Part shown: piece after piece, positions 1 through 10,124 of the stretch
Layout of the letters: each line of letters begins with the position of its first letter
How positions within the stretch are numbered: the first letter of the stretch is position 1
Source: Sphaerolaimus hirsutus
Lineage: Eukaryota; Nematoda; Chromadorea; Monhysterida; Sphaerolaimidae
DNA: 64,000 bases
Direction: 5' to 3'
Assembly (NCBI GenBank): GCA_964036195.1
Contig: OZ038451.1
Span: 7,878,529-7,942,528 of the forward strand
Notes under the pieces: model-generated
What the model was told of the DNA's origin: nothing
Databases searched by the model: none
What the model saw: the letters and a program-made list of their open reading frames with translations, nothing else
Position numbers and translations under genes: made by a program

Positions 1-176
1 TACTTGACTTTTGACACATTGCATGACATTTGAAAATTTACAGTGCATTTTACATGACTCTTAACACTTTGGATGATATTTTACATTTTACAGGGCATTT
101 TACTTGACTTTTGACACTTTGCATTCCATTTGACATTTTACAGGGCATTACAGGGTCTGGGACTGGCACCTGATTG
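1..176. repeat. TTTGACACTTTGCATGACATTTTACA repeat fragment
   Basis: Short phrases built on TTTGACACTTTGCATG, ACATTTTACAGGGCATTTTAC and GGGTCTGGGACTGGCACC recur here. The same phrases are found at 18405-18600, 32433-32740, 34140-34375, 36760-36840, 39350-39410 and 59085-59490, where complete copies begin with an inverted version (AGTCCCAAGCC, TGTAAAATG). This is the right half of such an element, cut by the window start. No gene is seen from 181 to 860. Confidence 0.6.
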
Positions 177-860
177 ACCAGTTTTGTCATGTTTGGTGTG
201 AGCATGGCCAAACAGTCTGCTGTAGGTTATATAGTTGTTATAAAATTGTTATATCAATGTTCATCACTCCACGAAAACTAACAAGTGTACTGAAATTCGC
301 ACACAACAGAGTGCAAATGCGAATCGTGCAAACCGCATTGACATGGCGCCGCTTGTAAGTGTTTTAGACCGGTGTTGTACAAAACGCAGTTCCCCGCTGA
401 CAATTTCGGTTCTGTAAAATTGATGATGATAAAAGATTGAACGATCTTCTATGAGAAATAAAAAGTAGGTAGTGGCTTCTTGCAATTAACGATGGCAAAC
501 CCTTTGAAAAAAGTGTTCAAATTTTTGTGTTTTTAAAAATGACTTATCGAATTTTTCAAACAATTTTTCAAATTTTAGAATTTTTTTGGTGTGGCAAAAA
601 GCCAATAAGTCACCCAACTCTAATGATTTGCATTGCGACAACTTACCGCCACTTGCCCAAACTTCAGTCGGAATTTCTGCTCCGTCTGGGAGTAGCCATC
701 GTGATTGGTGCAGCATTCCGGCAACCCAAAAAGCACCACGTATTTGAAGTTTTTGGAAATCATCCAAAATTGATGTCGAAACGGTTTTTGGCAATTTTCC
801 ACCTGAGGGTTGGGTTTGAGGAAATTATAAACGATGAATTACACATGTGTAAACAAAAAT

Positions 861-1508
861 TACTGTATTTCCTCGAAATACCCCGAGGGGGTGTATTTTT
901 CAGAGTGAGAATTTTTTGGGGGGAGGGCGTATTTCGAGGGGGGGTATTATTTCGCCAGAAATTTTTTTAACTCCCAGTACTAAAAACGTATGCAGACGTA
1001 GAAAACTGCAACAAAAACCACTATGCATAAGAGTCTACAGCCTTTTTATGTATACTCCAGTCACTTTACACCCTACACGCGTGGTTCACTCTGGAAGTGT
1101 GCCAACGATTTTTTACGCATGCAATTTTCATAAAAACTTGCAAAAAGTCATCTCTCTTCTAACGCTATACGTTAACTTATTCACAACAACGATTTTTGTT
1201 CATCTTTTATACAAAAATCGCAAGTTTTATCATCATTGGCACGCTTCCAACGTGAGACATAAATGGGTGCGATGGCAGAGTATCATGTCCATCGAGTATA
1301 GATAGTATCAACCATGCTCTAACGTAGCACAATCATTGTTTTTAACGTGTGTTATGCATTGCCCGGGTCATACACCGCAGCTTTTGGCATTGACATTCTC
1401 TTTACACTCAATTGGGGGCGGGGAATTTCGAGTGGTGGTTAATTTATTCATAGTGCCCATTTTGAGGGGGTATTTCGAGGGGGGGGGGTATTTCGAGGAA
1501 ATACGGTA
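861..1508. mobile_element. Foldback element with TACYGTATTTCCTCGAAATACCCC ends
   Basis: It starts TACTGTATTTCCTCGAAATA and ends in the inverse, TATTTCGAGGAAATACGGTA, with internal runs of GGGGTATTTCGAGGGG. The family recurs at 20883-21289, 24292-24739, 31718-32144 and 37215-37567, with a related type at 22215-22641. The ends are flanked by TA, compatible with a TA target, although TA may simply be part of the terminus. No transposase is encoded. Superfamily unassigned. Confidence 0.75.
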
Positions 1509-1848
1509 GTTTAAAACTATTCGAAAAAGCCGCAGCACAGGTGTATAAAAAAATTTCGTCCGCAAAACCACAGGGGAAAAAACCTGATTATTCGAGGAAA
1601 AACGGTAGTTTTGCATCCCACTCACCATTAGCAAGACAATAGTTCTTTGCAGATGTCCGATCCATTAAGCCAGCGGCCGCCATAGTAGCAAAACATCTGT
1701 CATCGAAACTGCTCGATTTGGTGCAGTTCCGAAAATCGTCAGGTGTTTCGTTTGCTGAATTTTTTAAAAAAAATAGTGTTTTTTTTTGTTTTTTTAGGGA
1801 TTCGAAATAGGGTAAAACGTCTTTAGCAGATGACGCATGAGCATGACT

Positions 1849-2012
1849 AGTGTTGTAAAAAGCGCCAGAATTTTGGCGCCAAGCTCCAAAAGCGCCATGG
1901 CGCTTTTCAAAAGTCCAGCGCCAAGCGCCAATGGCGCCACAGCAAAATGGCGCCAAGCTCCAAAAGCGCCATGGCGCTTTTCCGACCCCTAGCGCCAAGC
2001 GCCAATGGCCAA
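1849..2012. repeat. GCGCCATGGCGC palindromic array
   Basis: Alternating GGCGCCAAGCGCCAAAAGCGCCATGG-type words form overlapping short palindromes; the left border reads TAGTGTTGTAAAAAGCGCC. The same array type occurs at 25302-25578, 26102-26318, 35333-35428, 39033-39150 and 55807-56035, where ends of the type TAGTGATGGAAAAGCGCC and CTTTTCCATCACTA are visible. It is probably a hAT-like non-autonomous element, but no clean target duplication is seen at this copy. Confidence 0.6.
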
Positions 2013-3435
2013 CAAATCATCATGCAGAACTTTAAATTTCGTTCTTAAATTTCCTCAGGTGTTCCATATTTACACATGCAAAATGATTTGCACAGGCAAC
2101 ACGCGCAGTGGCCGCCCGCAATTCAGCCCGTAAATACAAACCAACCAATTGTTTGAGAGAAAAGATGTAACATGAGATTGACGCCTAGCATCAGAATCAC
2201 TATTGGAGCATTCATGTCCACTGTTAAGCGAGAAATTTTTTGATCAAATTGACTAAATTTGTCTGCTTTTCATCAACGCTTCCAGTTGATTTTGAGCAAT
2301 TTTGTGGATGTTTACAAGTTTGAGTGGGTTTTGGAAGGGTTGGAAAGTGTGATGTGAAATAATTGTTAAAAATATTTCAATAATTGAAATTATTGTTAAT
2401 AATTGTGAAAAACTGAAAAATTAACAATAATCTCAGCATCACGGATGAAAACGCTTTTCACGGGAAACAATGAGATTTGTAAATATGCAAAGTCTCTGAG
2501 CAATTATGCAATTCTTTTTTTCGTTTCGCATCACTTATAACTCTGAGCTGTGCTATGTATCCAGAAAATTCTTTTTCGCAAAAAAAAAATTCGGAGATCG
2601 TTATGAGTAGTTGGCTGCTGGCCAAAACTTTCGAAATCGTCATAAATATATGTAAAATAGGTTATACAACCATGTATATAGACAAAAAAAAACGATTATG
2701 ATGGCGAAAATTGGCAAAATGAAGCAAATTTGAGCGATTTTGAGCAAAAATTCGGGAAAAAATCTATACGCAAACGGTAACTTGGACATGGGCCAACTTT
2801 CTATTAATGACCACATCCAATAGATTGTTGTCTGTGTTAGAGGAGTAGAGCAGTCATTCTGTTTATGATGCAAAACATTGCGTCTGGCTCGGAGCCTGTA
2901 TTACCGCCGGTGAGATTTTACACAAATTTTTTTGGAATGCTAAAAATTTTGGGTCGTGTTGACGCCGACTGGTTTTTAGCAGATTTGGCAGACGTCCAAA
3001 ACTTTTCACAACGCTAATGGCGTGTCTCATTTCATTTCCCAAGTCTTTTTGGGGTTGACCTTAGAGGATTTTATCAAACCAATGGGGAATGTTCTAAAAA
3101 GTGAAAAACAATTAATATTTTTTAATCATCATTCATAAACGACAAATGGGTTTTCTCTGGTAAAAGTGTTTTACTTCTGTTTCTAATGAAACCTCTTGAG
3201 ATAGAGCAGCATTTATCTGACAACTCACACATATAAATCCTTTTTTACAAAACATTTTTGAATTAAAAAATTCTTGAAAATTTGAAAAATTTATGGTCAA
3301 AAAGCCAGCGCCATGCTTTCACATCTTATTTTACTGTGCATGACAACTGCACAAATCGATTTGCACCTGCAAACAGAAAATGTTCGAAATTCGTATTTCA
3401 AGAAAAAGCACTGGCTATCCAATGATTTTGTACAA
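2013..3435. other. Stretch with no recognised gene
   Basis: AT-rich unique-looking sequence. Open frames here are short, low in coding character, and do not resemble a known family. No clear terminal repeats were seen. Confidence 0.5.
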
Positions 3436-3443
3436 CTTATCAC

Positions 3444-4298
3444 TAGGGTTCAAACGATATCACTTTTCGATATTGATATTCGATATTCGATATTTTTTCA
3501 AAATTTTCGATATCGATATTCGATATTCGATAGTTTTTCAAAATTTTCGATATCGATATTCGATACGATATGGACCCTCGATATCGATATTCGATATTCG
3601 ATACTAAAAAATGGTCGATATTCGATATCGATATTTCGATATTTTCGATATTCGATATTTAGCTTTTGGTATAGCAAGGCATATTTCAAGCAGCATGTTG
3701 TATTGTCATATGGTTGCAAACATGGTTGATTATCTCTTTACTGAAAAGTACAATTGATTTTAACAAGGTTTACAATGGTCAGAATGAAAAAAATCGAAGA
3801 AAAAACATGACAAATCAAATTGTATCAGACAAACAAAAATTGGTAGATACAACAATTCATACTTATAACCCAATTGTTTAAGGGCATGTTGCAAAAAAGC
3901 AGCATATCAGCATTTTCTGGCTTCAAATATGAGGTAGGTAGTTCAGTAGGTATGTGGCCAAACCAAATACAAGAAATGTGGAGTAAGCACTCCAACAAAG
4001 ATAACATTAAATACTTTACTTTTACTCATCAACTTAGATACTATAAGCAAATCAAATTAATCACAAATATCTCAAAACAAAAATAATAACTCAATTAAGG
4101 ACATTATACAGGTTCGATATATCGAAAATATGGTCGATATTCGATATCGATATTCGATATTTTTTCAAAATTTTCGATATCGATATTCGATATTCGATAT
4201 TTTTTCAAAATTTTCGATATCGATATTCGATATTCGATATTAAAAAATGGTCGATATCCGATATTCGATATTCGATACGATATATCGTTTGAACCCTA
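3444..4298. mobile_element. hAT-like element with CGATAT arrays, copy 1
   Basis: Ends TAGGGTTCAAACGATAT and ATATCGTTTGAACCCTA are inverted repeats. Direct duplication CTTATCAC is present at 3436-3443 and 4299-4306, an 8-bp target duplication as made by hAT transposases. Next to each end lies an array of CGATATTCGATAT words; the centre (about 3720-4110) is non-repetitive and has no transposase. The element sits just upstream of the first zinc-finger exon seen. Confidence 0.85.
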
Positions 4299-4346
4299 CT
4301 TATCACTTTAACAAAGGTACCAGGATCGCAAGGGTGCCAGCTGCAG

Positions 4347-7300
4347 GTGCACAAATGTCTCCAATGCAAATACTCCTCAACTAGAGAATGGAACGTTCGA
4401 ACGCACACTTTGAGAGTTCACGCTCCGAAAATTGCAAAGGATAGTGCCAAGAAAATAAAGTGCCCATTTTGCGAGATGACTTTTTTGTTTCCCAGTTTGG
4501 TGCGGAAACACAGATGTTTAAAGGCGCCGGCGGAGGCTGTCAAATTGGTTTGGTGGTTTTTTATTGGGGGTTTCGTTGGATTTCCGGATTTGGGCGTGTT
4601 AACGTGTGTATTTTCTGAGCCAAAATGCCATTGGTTAACTCGAAAGCCCTACACGCACTAGTTGACGACGGCACCAAATGTCAACTGGTTCCAAACCCGA
4701 TTCAAAGCTTGCTGACGAGTAACACCACGCATTATTGTATACAGGCATACTTCATACCAGCCTTGCACATTTCACAAACCGCAATACTTTTTTCAACACT
4801 ACAGCTTCATTTTCAACCGTATTCAACACTTTTGCATTTTAACAACGTTCATCGACTCGTCAGCAAGCTTTGAATTGGGATCAGGACCAGTTGAAAATAG
4901 GCATCGTTGTCAACTAGTCTGTGTAGGGCCAAAAAGCCAGTCACAACTCAGGGGTTCGTTTCAAAATAACAAGCCCCCCCCCCCTGATTTTTCAGCACGA
5001 TTCTGGCGCCATAGTCCCATTACCGGCCGTAAAATTTTACTGTGATAAGTGCGATTTCGTGGGTATCAATCCGCTGATGTTGCGCAAGCATTTGCGTGAG
5101 ATTCACTTGGATGAAGGCCAACGATTGGAATTGGATTTGAAAAGGGTGAGTGGATGCGAAACGGCTGTTTTCGACCCCGGTTCTTTAATTAAAATTAGAC
5201 TGCTCTCCGACGGGGGGTTCGGGGATACCCCCCCAAACCGCCCAGTTGACCATCTGTCTATCCCGGAAGCAAACCTTTTTGGCTAGTACTCCCTGAACCC
5301 CCCCCCCCCCCGTCGGCCAACAGATCTAGCTATCTGGAGTGATTTTAAGAAATTATACCCCAATTTTTGCTGAAAATCGCTCATTTTCATGCCTTCGTAA
5401 AGATATCCACCCCGAAAAGCACTTGTTGATGCGTCTAACTGCCTATTTTCAGCAATTTTTAGTACTTTATGTTTCTATATGCTTATTTTGAGCTATTTTT
5501 CACATACTTTTAGCGATTTTTCTCCCTTTTCTTCCTTCTACATATTATGAAAAGCCCTAATATTGAATCCCCGCAACCCCCCAAACTGTTTTTCCAGTGT
5601 ATAGACCGCCGTTGATCCCTTACCATAGATCTTAGGATTAGGGTTGGGACGATATGACTTTTCGATATCGATATTCGATATTCGATATTTTTTTCTGAAA
5701 CTCGATATTCGATATCGATACGATATGGACCCTCGATATCGATATTCGATATTCGATATAAAAAAATGCTCGATATTCGATATCGATATTTCGATATTTT
5801 CGATATTTCGATATTTTGCTTTTGGTATAGCAGGGCATATCTCATTTGGCATATTGCCTTTCCATTTGATCACAAACCCAACTGATCATCTCTACTGAAA
5901 AGTAGATGATACAAATTTAAATGGCACACAATGATCAAAATGACAAAATGATTTTAAAGTGTGACAGATGTGGTAAGGAAAAGGTGCCAGCTCCATTTAT
6001 AGGTGCCATGTCATGGTGCCATTGATGTTTCCATGGTGTAAGTAGCTATTAAACATACATATACTCTTATGTGAACATCTGAGAGAGCATTTGCACAAGA
6101 TTTGATGCTGCCGCAAGTGCTGAGACAAAAATACCTGTCATGTGAGAACAGAGTGCGCGCTTGCGCGCAAAATTTGTTAAAATTGCTTATGAAATCGCCT
6201 TCTAATAGTGCCATTCCTGGCTTATTTGAAGTCAGGCCCAGGGAGTATAGAATATCGAAAATATCGAAAAAATGGTCGATATTCGATATCGATATTCGAT
6301 ATTTTTTCAAAATTTTCGATATCGATATTCGATATTCGATATGAAAAAATAGTCGATATCCGATATTCAATATTCGATACGATATATCGTCCCAACCCTA
6401 CTTAGGATACTCACATTTCCAAGAACTATGAAGAATGTAGTCAACTAGTCAATCCCCTCTGAAGTTTTCAGCAAAAAAAAAATCAAAAAGAAAAAAAACG
6501 CGCAGAAAAAACGCACCGACCCACAAACGATAGAAACAATGCGAGTGGTGAAACAAGATGGACAAAAATGCACGTGCCCCCTTTGTGGCTTTCAACTTTT
6601 TTCTCTGGGCGGAGTAAAATTGCATATTCGAACTGTACACGTGAAGGATATAAATGAAATGCACCAGACATATTTGGAAAATCCTAATCTTATGCCCGAT
6701 GTTTCACTTATGTCCCCGGCTCAATTGGCTTATAAAATTCTATTCTCTGATCCTAAAGGCGATTTGAAGGTGGGTTTAAAAAAATTGTTGCGGATTTTAG
6801 GATCTTTTATAGAGCCCACACACAGTAGTTGACATCGCAAATTAATGTCAACTAAATAACACGAAACTTGTTAAAGCATCACACTTACAGATACATTGAA
6901 AATAAAGTGTCAAAAAATTAACAAACTTAATTCAAATTAACTATGCTCTATCACAGAGGTTGGCATCACATACTTGACCAGAAATTAGTTGACACGGTAT
7001 TTGATGTTAACTAGTGTGTGTGGACACAAAGTTAAAAGTGTAAATGTTGTAAAAAGCGGCAGTTTTTGTACAATTAAAACGAGTTTCACAAAAATTAACC
7101 TTGGATCCAATTTCAGATTTACCGTTGCGAATTGTGCGATTACAAAAGTTGGTCAGAGGCCCGAGTTAGCAAACATAAAGCGCATATACATCAAGAGAAA
7201 GTGAAACCGTACTCCTGTGATCAATGCGATTATGCCAGTTATAAGCCGTATAATTTGAAAATACACAAACTGGTGAGTGGTTTTTTTGGTCGCCCATTTT

Positions 7301-8503
7301 TCTACACTTCCGTCAAAAAAATTGACGCCTATTTGTCATTCCCAATTTTGTCGCTTTAAAATTACGCAAATTGTTTTTTTTCGCAGCTCAACAGTGATTG
7401 CCCACAGCAGGGCCGTATCCAGGGGGGGGGCTGCAGCCCCCCCCCCTCCCGTGTTGAGACAAAAAAGTGACCAGAAAATGGCACTTTTTCAACGTCAGCG
7501 TAAAAAAATTTTTGCGCGCAAGCGCACATTTTTCACCAGACGTGATGTATTATCTACAGATTTGCTCCCTGTGGCCGAAATCGTTACAAACATACTCAAT
7601 TGTGTGCTGTTTGCTGTATTTGTATGTATATTTACATACATATACAGCGTTCCAAGGCGCTGGCGCCAACGCCAATGGCGCCATTCCGCCACTGTATACA
7701 TAAAATTTTAGGGGGGGGGGGGCTGAGCCGGCCACCGTAAACAAGCAGCCCCCCCCCCCCCCCCCGCTCAAAAATCCTGGATACGTCCCTGGCCCACAGC
7801 ATCATAGATATTGAAATCCAATAGAAAAGATATTAAAATCCATCAAATTTTAAATGCACCAAATTCAAAATGCAATTTAAAGTACTTCGCAGCGCATCCA
7901 CGATGCAAAAAATAAGCCGCCCGAGCAGTTGGAATGGCACAAATGCGACCAGTGCGACTACAAAGTGGTCAGAAAGGCGGATCTATACAGACACACATTG
8001 AATGTACACGTTCCCGATGATGAGGTAACCCCCGGGGGGGGGGGGGGTTGAAATGGGGGTGTAAAAAATGTGCAAGGCCAAATGCAATTAACGGAGTGTG
8101 AAAAAATTACCTGGTAGTTGATATCTTACATAACGCATCCTTTTGCATAAAGGCAATTTTTGCTTTCACGGGTGAAAAATGCTGTGCTTTTTTGGCCAAA
8201 ATTCACGTGTTACCTCGTCGATTTCTTTGTGAAAATTGACCAGTTGTAAAAAAACCCTCCCAATTCACTGCGCTAGGTGACTGTTTGTTTTGAAAAATTT
8301 GTGAAAAAAATTATTTCGAACTCTGCTGAAAAAGTTCCACATCTCTGCAGATTATCTGGCATCGGTGTGACAAATGTCCATTCAAGGCGAAACAAATGAA
8401 GCACTTGAAACGCCACAAGATCAACAAGCACGTGCCGAAAAAAGAACGGCCCCACTACTTCTGTGACATGTGCGAATTTGTCACAACCTGCGAAGGCCAG
8501 ATT
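4347..8503 (+). CDS. C2H2 zinc-finger protein gene, upstream exon cluster
   Basis: Six exons are supported: 4347-4547, 4996-5145, about 6472 (or 6506)-6769, 7117-7272, 7893-8024 and 8351-8503. Acceptors such as TTTTTCAG and TTTCAG and donors such as GTGAGT and GTAACC bound them, and every exon border apart from the left edge of the third is phase 0. The exons encode C-x2-C-x12-H-x3-5-H fingers with linkers typical of DNA-binding transcription factors, for example KCLQCKYSSTREW, FYCDKCDFVG, CTCPLCGF, YRCELCDYKSW, YSCDQCDYASY, HKCDQCDYKVV and HRCDKCPFKAK. The finger begun at 7250 is completed by HKLRIH across the 7272/7893 junction. The start codon and any exon before 4347 were not found. The left border of the third exon is uncertain: the good TTTTCAG acceptor at 6471 gives a one-base phase mismatch near a run of ten A. 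A nuclear, sequence-specific DNA-binding role is inferred from the fingers. Confidence 0.8.
4646..4930. mobile_element. Non-autonomous element ending CTACACGCACTAGTTGAC
   Basis: Ends GCCCTACACGCACTAGTTGAC and GTTGTCAACTAGTCTGTGTAGGGC are inverted. Relatives lie at 6814-7025, 28241-28445 and 32155-32390, and a fragment at about 26815-26860. It sits in a zinc-finger gene intron. No coding capacity. Confidence 0.7.
5639..6400. mobile_element. hAT-like element with CGATAT arrays, copy 2
   Basis: TAGGGTTGGGACGATAT at the left and ATATATCGTCCCAACCCTA at the right are inverted, and the 8-bp duplication CTTAGGAT flanks both sides (5631-5638 and 6401-6408). Subterminal CGATAT arrays match copy 1 although the outermost TIR bases differ. 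The palindrome TGCGCGCTTGCGCGCA lies at 6154-6169. Inserted in the intron between the second and third zinc-finger exons. Confidence 0.9.
6814..7025. mobile_element. Non-autonomous element ending CACACACAGTAGTTGACA
   Basis: Ends GCCCACACACAGTAGTTGAC and GTTAACTAGTGTGTGTGG are inverted. Same family as 4646-4930. It lies in a zinc-finger gene intron. Confidence 0.65.
7408..7791. mobile_element. hAT-like element, CAGGGMCGTATCCAGG family
   Basis: Ends CAGGGCCGTATCCAGG and CCTGGATACGTCCCTG are inverted, flanked by a perfect 8-bp duplication GCCCACAG (7400-7407, 7792-7799). Long G and C runs follow each end. The interior holds TGCGCGCAAGCGCACA (7513-7528) and GGCGCCAACGCCAATGGCGCC. Relatives lie at 9480-9926, 11706-12150, 23497-23927 and 24112-24989. 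Confidence 0.9.
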
Positions 8504-8668
8504 GTTAGTCGGGGGGGGGTGTTCTGAAAGTTGTGCACACGTGTACGTGTTTGATGTTTTCTTTTCGTTGTCAGCAAATTCGAATGGCACGAGTATTATT
8601 GTTTTAAAATTGGACGTAGAGACTGCATTTCCGACAGCGGTCAAGCGCTTCTTTCACACCAGAGTGAC

Positions 8669-9335
8669 TAGGGTTGGCCGATGTTTTTTTAAACGTTCGT
8701 TTAAAAAAAAAAACGTGATGTCCGAAATGTTTTTTTTTTAAAAACATCGGCCGAAATTTTTAGTACTAAGCACTAGGTATTTTGCAAAATTTTTGCACGC
8801 AAGCGCGCAATTTCACACACAAATTGACATTGGTGGTCGTTTTCATTGGTTTTGTGGCATTTTTAGTATCAAAGTATCCATTTCTATGTGCTACCATGGG
8901 TTAATAAGCCGTCATATGTTGCTGTACTATATAATATTGAGGTAATGTGCTTCCATGTGCCTCCGCAGTGTGTAACTTCACTCCCAAAGTAACAACCTCC
9001 TTTTATAACCTTGTTTGATCACTATTCCATGCCAAACTTTACCTGAAGTCATGAACATTCGACTATAAGGCGATATACGAACGATATGTCGACGAAAAAT
9101 GGATATTTTTGACACAAATCACCACTTATAATGCTATCCCATGGCTCCACAGCCATTATATGGTCATATATAACATCACAGAGTATTGCCACTGTCTGAT
9201 ATACCTATATATGTTGACACAAGGTCATATCTGGGAGCTTTTTAAAAAAAACGCTTTTTATTAAAAACGTTTTTTTAAACCTTTTTTTTTATAAAAAAAA
9301 CATCGAGTTAAAAAAACGTTTTTTTTCCAACCCTA
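8669..9335. mobile_element. hAT-like element with TTTTAAAAAAA ends
   Basis: TAGGGTTGGCCGATG at the left and TTTTCCAACCCTA at the right; flanking duplications AGAGTGAC and AGGGTGAC match in 7 of 8 bases. Runs of T and A form the subterminal hairpins. The interior (GACATTGGTGGTCGTTTTCATTGG and similar) is shared with 26967-27535 and with inverted remnants at 57041-57330 and 61695-61950. TGCACGCAAGCGCGCA lies at 8794-8809. No transposase. Confidence 0.85.
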
Positions 9336-9479
9336 AGGGTGACAAGTTATTCGAAAAATATTCCCCTAAATCTGAGTTCACACAGACCAGTTGACACTTG
9401 ACAAACATGTATCAACTAGTGGGCGGGATACCAACCGTTTTGCAGGCGTTCCGCTTTATTATACCAGATTGTCCAAAAT

Positions 9480-9926
9480 CAAGGACGTAGCCAGGGTGGG
9501 GGGGGCGGGGGGGCGGCCGCCCCCCCCCCCCCTTCCCGGGCCGGACTAAAAAATGTGTCAGAAATGGCGTTTTCAGAGGACGATTTTGCCGACAGTTTGA
9601 AAAAATTTTGCGCGCAAGCGCGCATTTACCCTTCACAACATGTATTTTCGGCTTACCGATCACCGCGGCCACAAAGCCAGTGAAAATGGGCTCAATTCGT
9701 GTCCATGTCGCTGTAAATGCCTGTAAAATACAGACGTATACTGCTGTTTTGGTGCCAATGACAACGCCAGTGACGCCATGGCGTGGCGCCTACGAATGGC
9801 GCCAGCGCCATGGCGCCATTCCCCTACTACAGAGGTAAAATTTTAGGGGGGGGCGCCGCCCCCCCGTTCGCCGGGCTCCGTATACAATCCGCCCCCCCCC
9901 GCTCAAAAATCCTGGCTACGTCCCTG
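9480..9926. mobile_element. hAT-like element, CAAGGACGTAGCCAGG family
   Basis: Ends CAAGGACGTAGCCAGG and CCTGGCTACGTCCCTG, with target duplication TCCAAAAT on both sides (9472-9479, 9927-9934). Interior palindrome TGCGCGCAAGCGCGCA at 9609-9624 and GGCGCCAGCGCCATGGCGCC. Long G and C homopolymers follow the ends. Confidence 0.9.
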
Positions 9927-10081
9927 TCCAAAATTATCAAATTAATAAAAGACTACAATTAAGTAACACGCATTTTAATAGCTTGTTTAAAATGGTATTT
10001 TTGGATCAAATGATGATTAAAACCCGACAAATCTGAAATTTAATTAAATTTATACAACAAGTAAATCACAGATTACTTTCG

Positions 10082-10087
10082 TTTATT
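10082..10087 (-). terminator. Poly(A) signal of receptor gene A
   Basis: AATAAA on the minus strand, 38 bases past the stop codon of receptor copy A, at the usual place for a cleavage and polyadenylation signal. Confidence 0.6.
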
Positions 10088-10124
10088 CGAAACAATTCCA
10101 ACAATATACACACAGTTTTTGAAA

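Noticed and set aside
3313..3729. Open frames rich in RYSIS and IFDI residues at the CGATAT elements (also 5510-5898 and 6011-6405)
   Set aside because: They are translations of CGATAT arrays, open on both strands only because the word contains no stop in those frames.
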